From NCBI GenBank assembly GCA_030146295.1, contig JASLCD010000308.1:1-14563 (forward strand): 14,563 bases of DNA, written 5' to 3'. Origin of the DNA: Chryseobacterium sp. (GTDB taxonomy: Bacteria; Bacteroidota; Bacteroidia; Flavobacteriales; Weeksellaceae). Below are positions 14,371-14,563 of this stretch, piece by piece. A program made the position numbers and the translations under genes. Within the stretch, counting starts at the first letter, position 1; every line of letters starts with the position of its first letter. The notes beneath the pieces were generated by a model, which had not been told where the DNA came from, made no database searches, and saw nothing but the letters and a program-made list of their open reading frames with translations.

Positions 14371-14408
14371 ACGAAAAACCCGCGGTAAACAAAGTTTACC
14401 GCGGGTTT
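14371..14408 (-). terminator. Intrinsic terminator of dnaK
   Basis: A perfect 15-bp stem pairs AAACCCGCGGTAAAC (14376-14390) with GTTTACCGCGGGTTT (14394-14408) around a 3-nt loop. On the minus strand it is followed by TTCGT after the stem's own TTT, giving a T-run. It lies 32 nt after the dnaK stop and is the most GC-rich and strongest hairpin in the window. Confidence 0.92.
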
Positions 14409-14440
14409 GATTTATAATTAAATGTTAGTGTTTACATCTA

Positions 14441-14563
14441 TTATTTTACTTCTTCGAAGTCTGCATCCTGTACATCTTCAGCTCCGGCGTTTCCACCAGC
14501 ATTCTGAGCTCCGGCTGCATCTGCACCCGGCTGTTGACCTGCTGCATATAATTCTTCAGAAGC
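14441..14563 (-). CDS. dnaK: Chaperone DnaK (Hsp70), C-terminal end only
   Basis: Only the last 40 codons and the stop lie in the window; the rest is beyond the right edge. The visible part reads A-S-E-E-L-Y-A-A-G-Q-Q at its start, then an Ala/Gly/Gln/Asn-rich disordered tail, and ends D-A-D-F-E-E-V-K. This is the standard DnaK C-terminus: the end of the helical lid followed by a flexible linker and the acidic D-x-D-F-E-E-V motif implicated in client and co-chaperone binding. DnaK is the ATP-dependent cytosolic Hsp70 working with DnaJ and GrpE. A strong terminator follows, so transcription does not continue into the TonB receptor operon. Confidence 0.95.
   Translation of the reverse strand, partial: ASEELYAAGQQPGADAAGAQNAGGNAGAEDVQDADFEEVK

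Noticed and set aside
14093..14440. Small RNA or riboswitch in the gap before dnaK
   Set aside because: Only AT-rich inverted repeats, a promoter and the dnaK terminator are seen; no conserved RNA fold or separate promoter-terminator pair is evident.
1..14563. CRISPR arrays, insertion sequences, integrases, tRNA or attachment sites
   Set aside because: No regularly spaced repeats, transposase or integrase motifs, terminal inverted repeats with target duplications, or cloverleaf sequences were found on either strand.

Overview
The window looks like chromosomal DNA from a member of the Flavobacteriia, most likely Chryseobacterium or a close Weeksellaceae relative. The evidence is AT-rich intergenic DNA, near absence of Shine-Dalgarno sequences, promoter-like TAnnTTTG elements, lipoproteins with acidic residues just after the lipidated cysteine, signal peptides ending in ..AQ or ..SQ, a TonB-dependent receptor followed by DUF4876-like and DUF6850-like genes, and the C-terminus of DnaK at the right edge. 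The species call is inference. I see no tRNA, rRNA, CRISPR array, IS element or phage gene.

Left part (1-3700). A small helical cytosolic protein (DUF7674-like) is followed by an unrecognised surface-type lipoprotein. A secreted thioredoxin-fold protein (CKWC) lies convergent to it. Divergent from the thioredoxin gene is an AraC-type regulator, followed by a two-gene unit encoding a DoxX-like membrane protein and a small metal-binding cupin. The doxX promoter region carries a clear inverted repeat (TTGTCTA-N5-TAGACAA) and, upstream, a C-rich tract that could form a G-quadruplex on the minus strand.

Middle (3700-7260). A multi-pass membrane acyltransferase-like protein (DUF1624/HGSNAT type) is divergent from a membrane-anchored AraC-family regulator. 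After it comes a secreted cysteine peptidase of the C10 (streptopain) type without a propeptide, whose upstream region holds a perfect 22-bp palindrome.

Right part (7260-14100, minus strand). A compact four-gene operon runs in the order TonB-dependent receptor (905 aa, GTG start), DUF4876-like lipoprotein, DUF6850-like outer-membrane beta-barrel, di-haem cytochrome c peroxidase/MauG-type enzyme. Gaps are 20 nt or less, and one junction overlaps. All four products are exported: two outer-membrane barrels, one lipoprotein and one periplasmic haem enzyme. This fits an envelope uptake system coupled to a redox step. The substrate is unknown, and this is the best candidate here for an undescribed system. 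Its promoter region shares an identical 15-bp word, in the same orientation and at a similar distance from a -7-like element, with the acyltransferase gene about 9 kb away, which suggests a common regulator. The right edge is the 3' end of dnaK with a strong terminator.

Most gene-end boundaries carry hairpins, several of them usable from both strands. The transcription units therefore appear well insulated.
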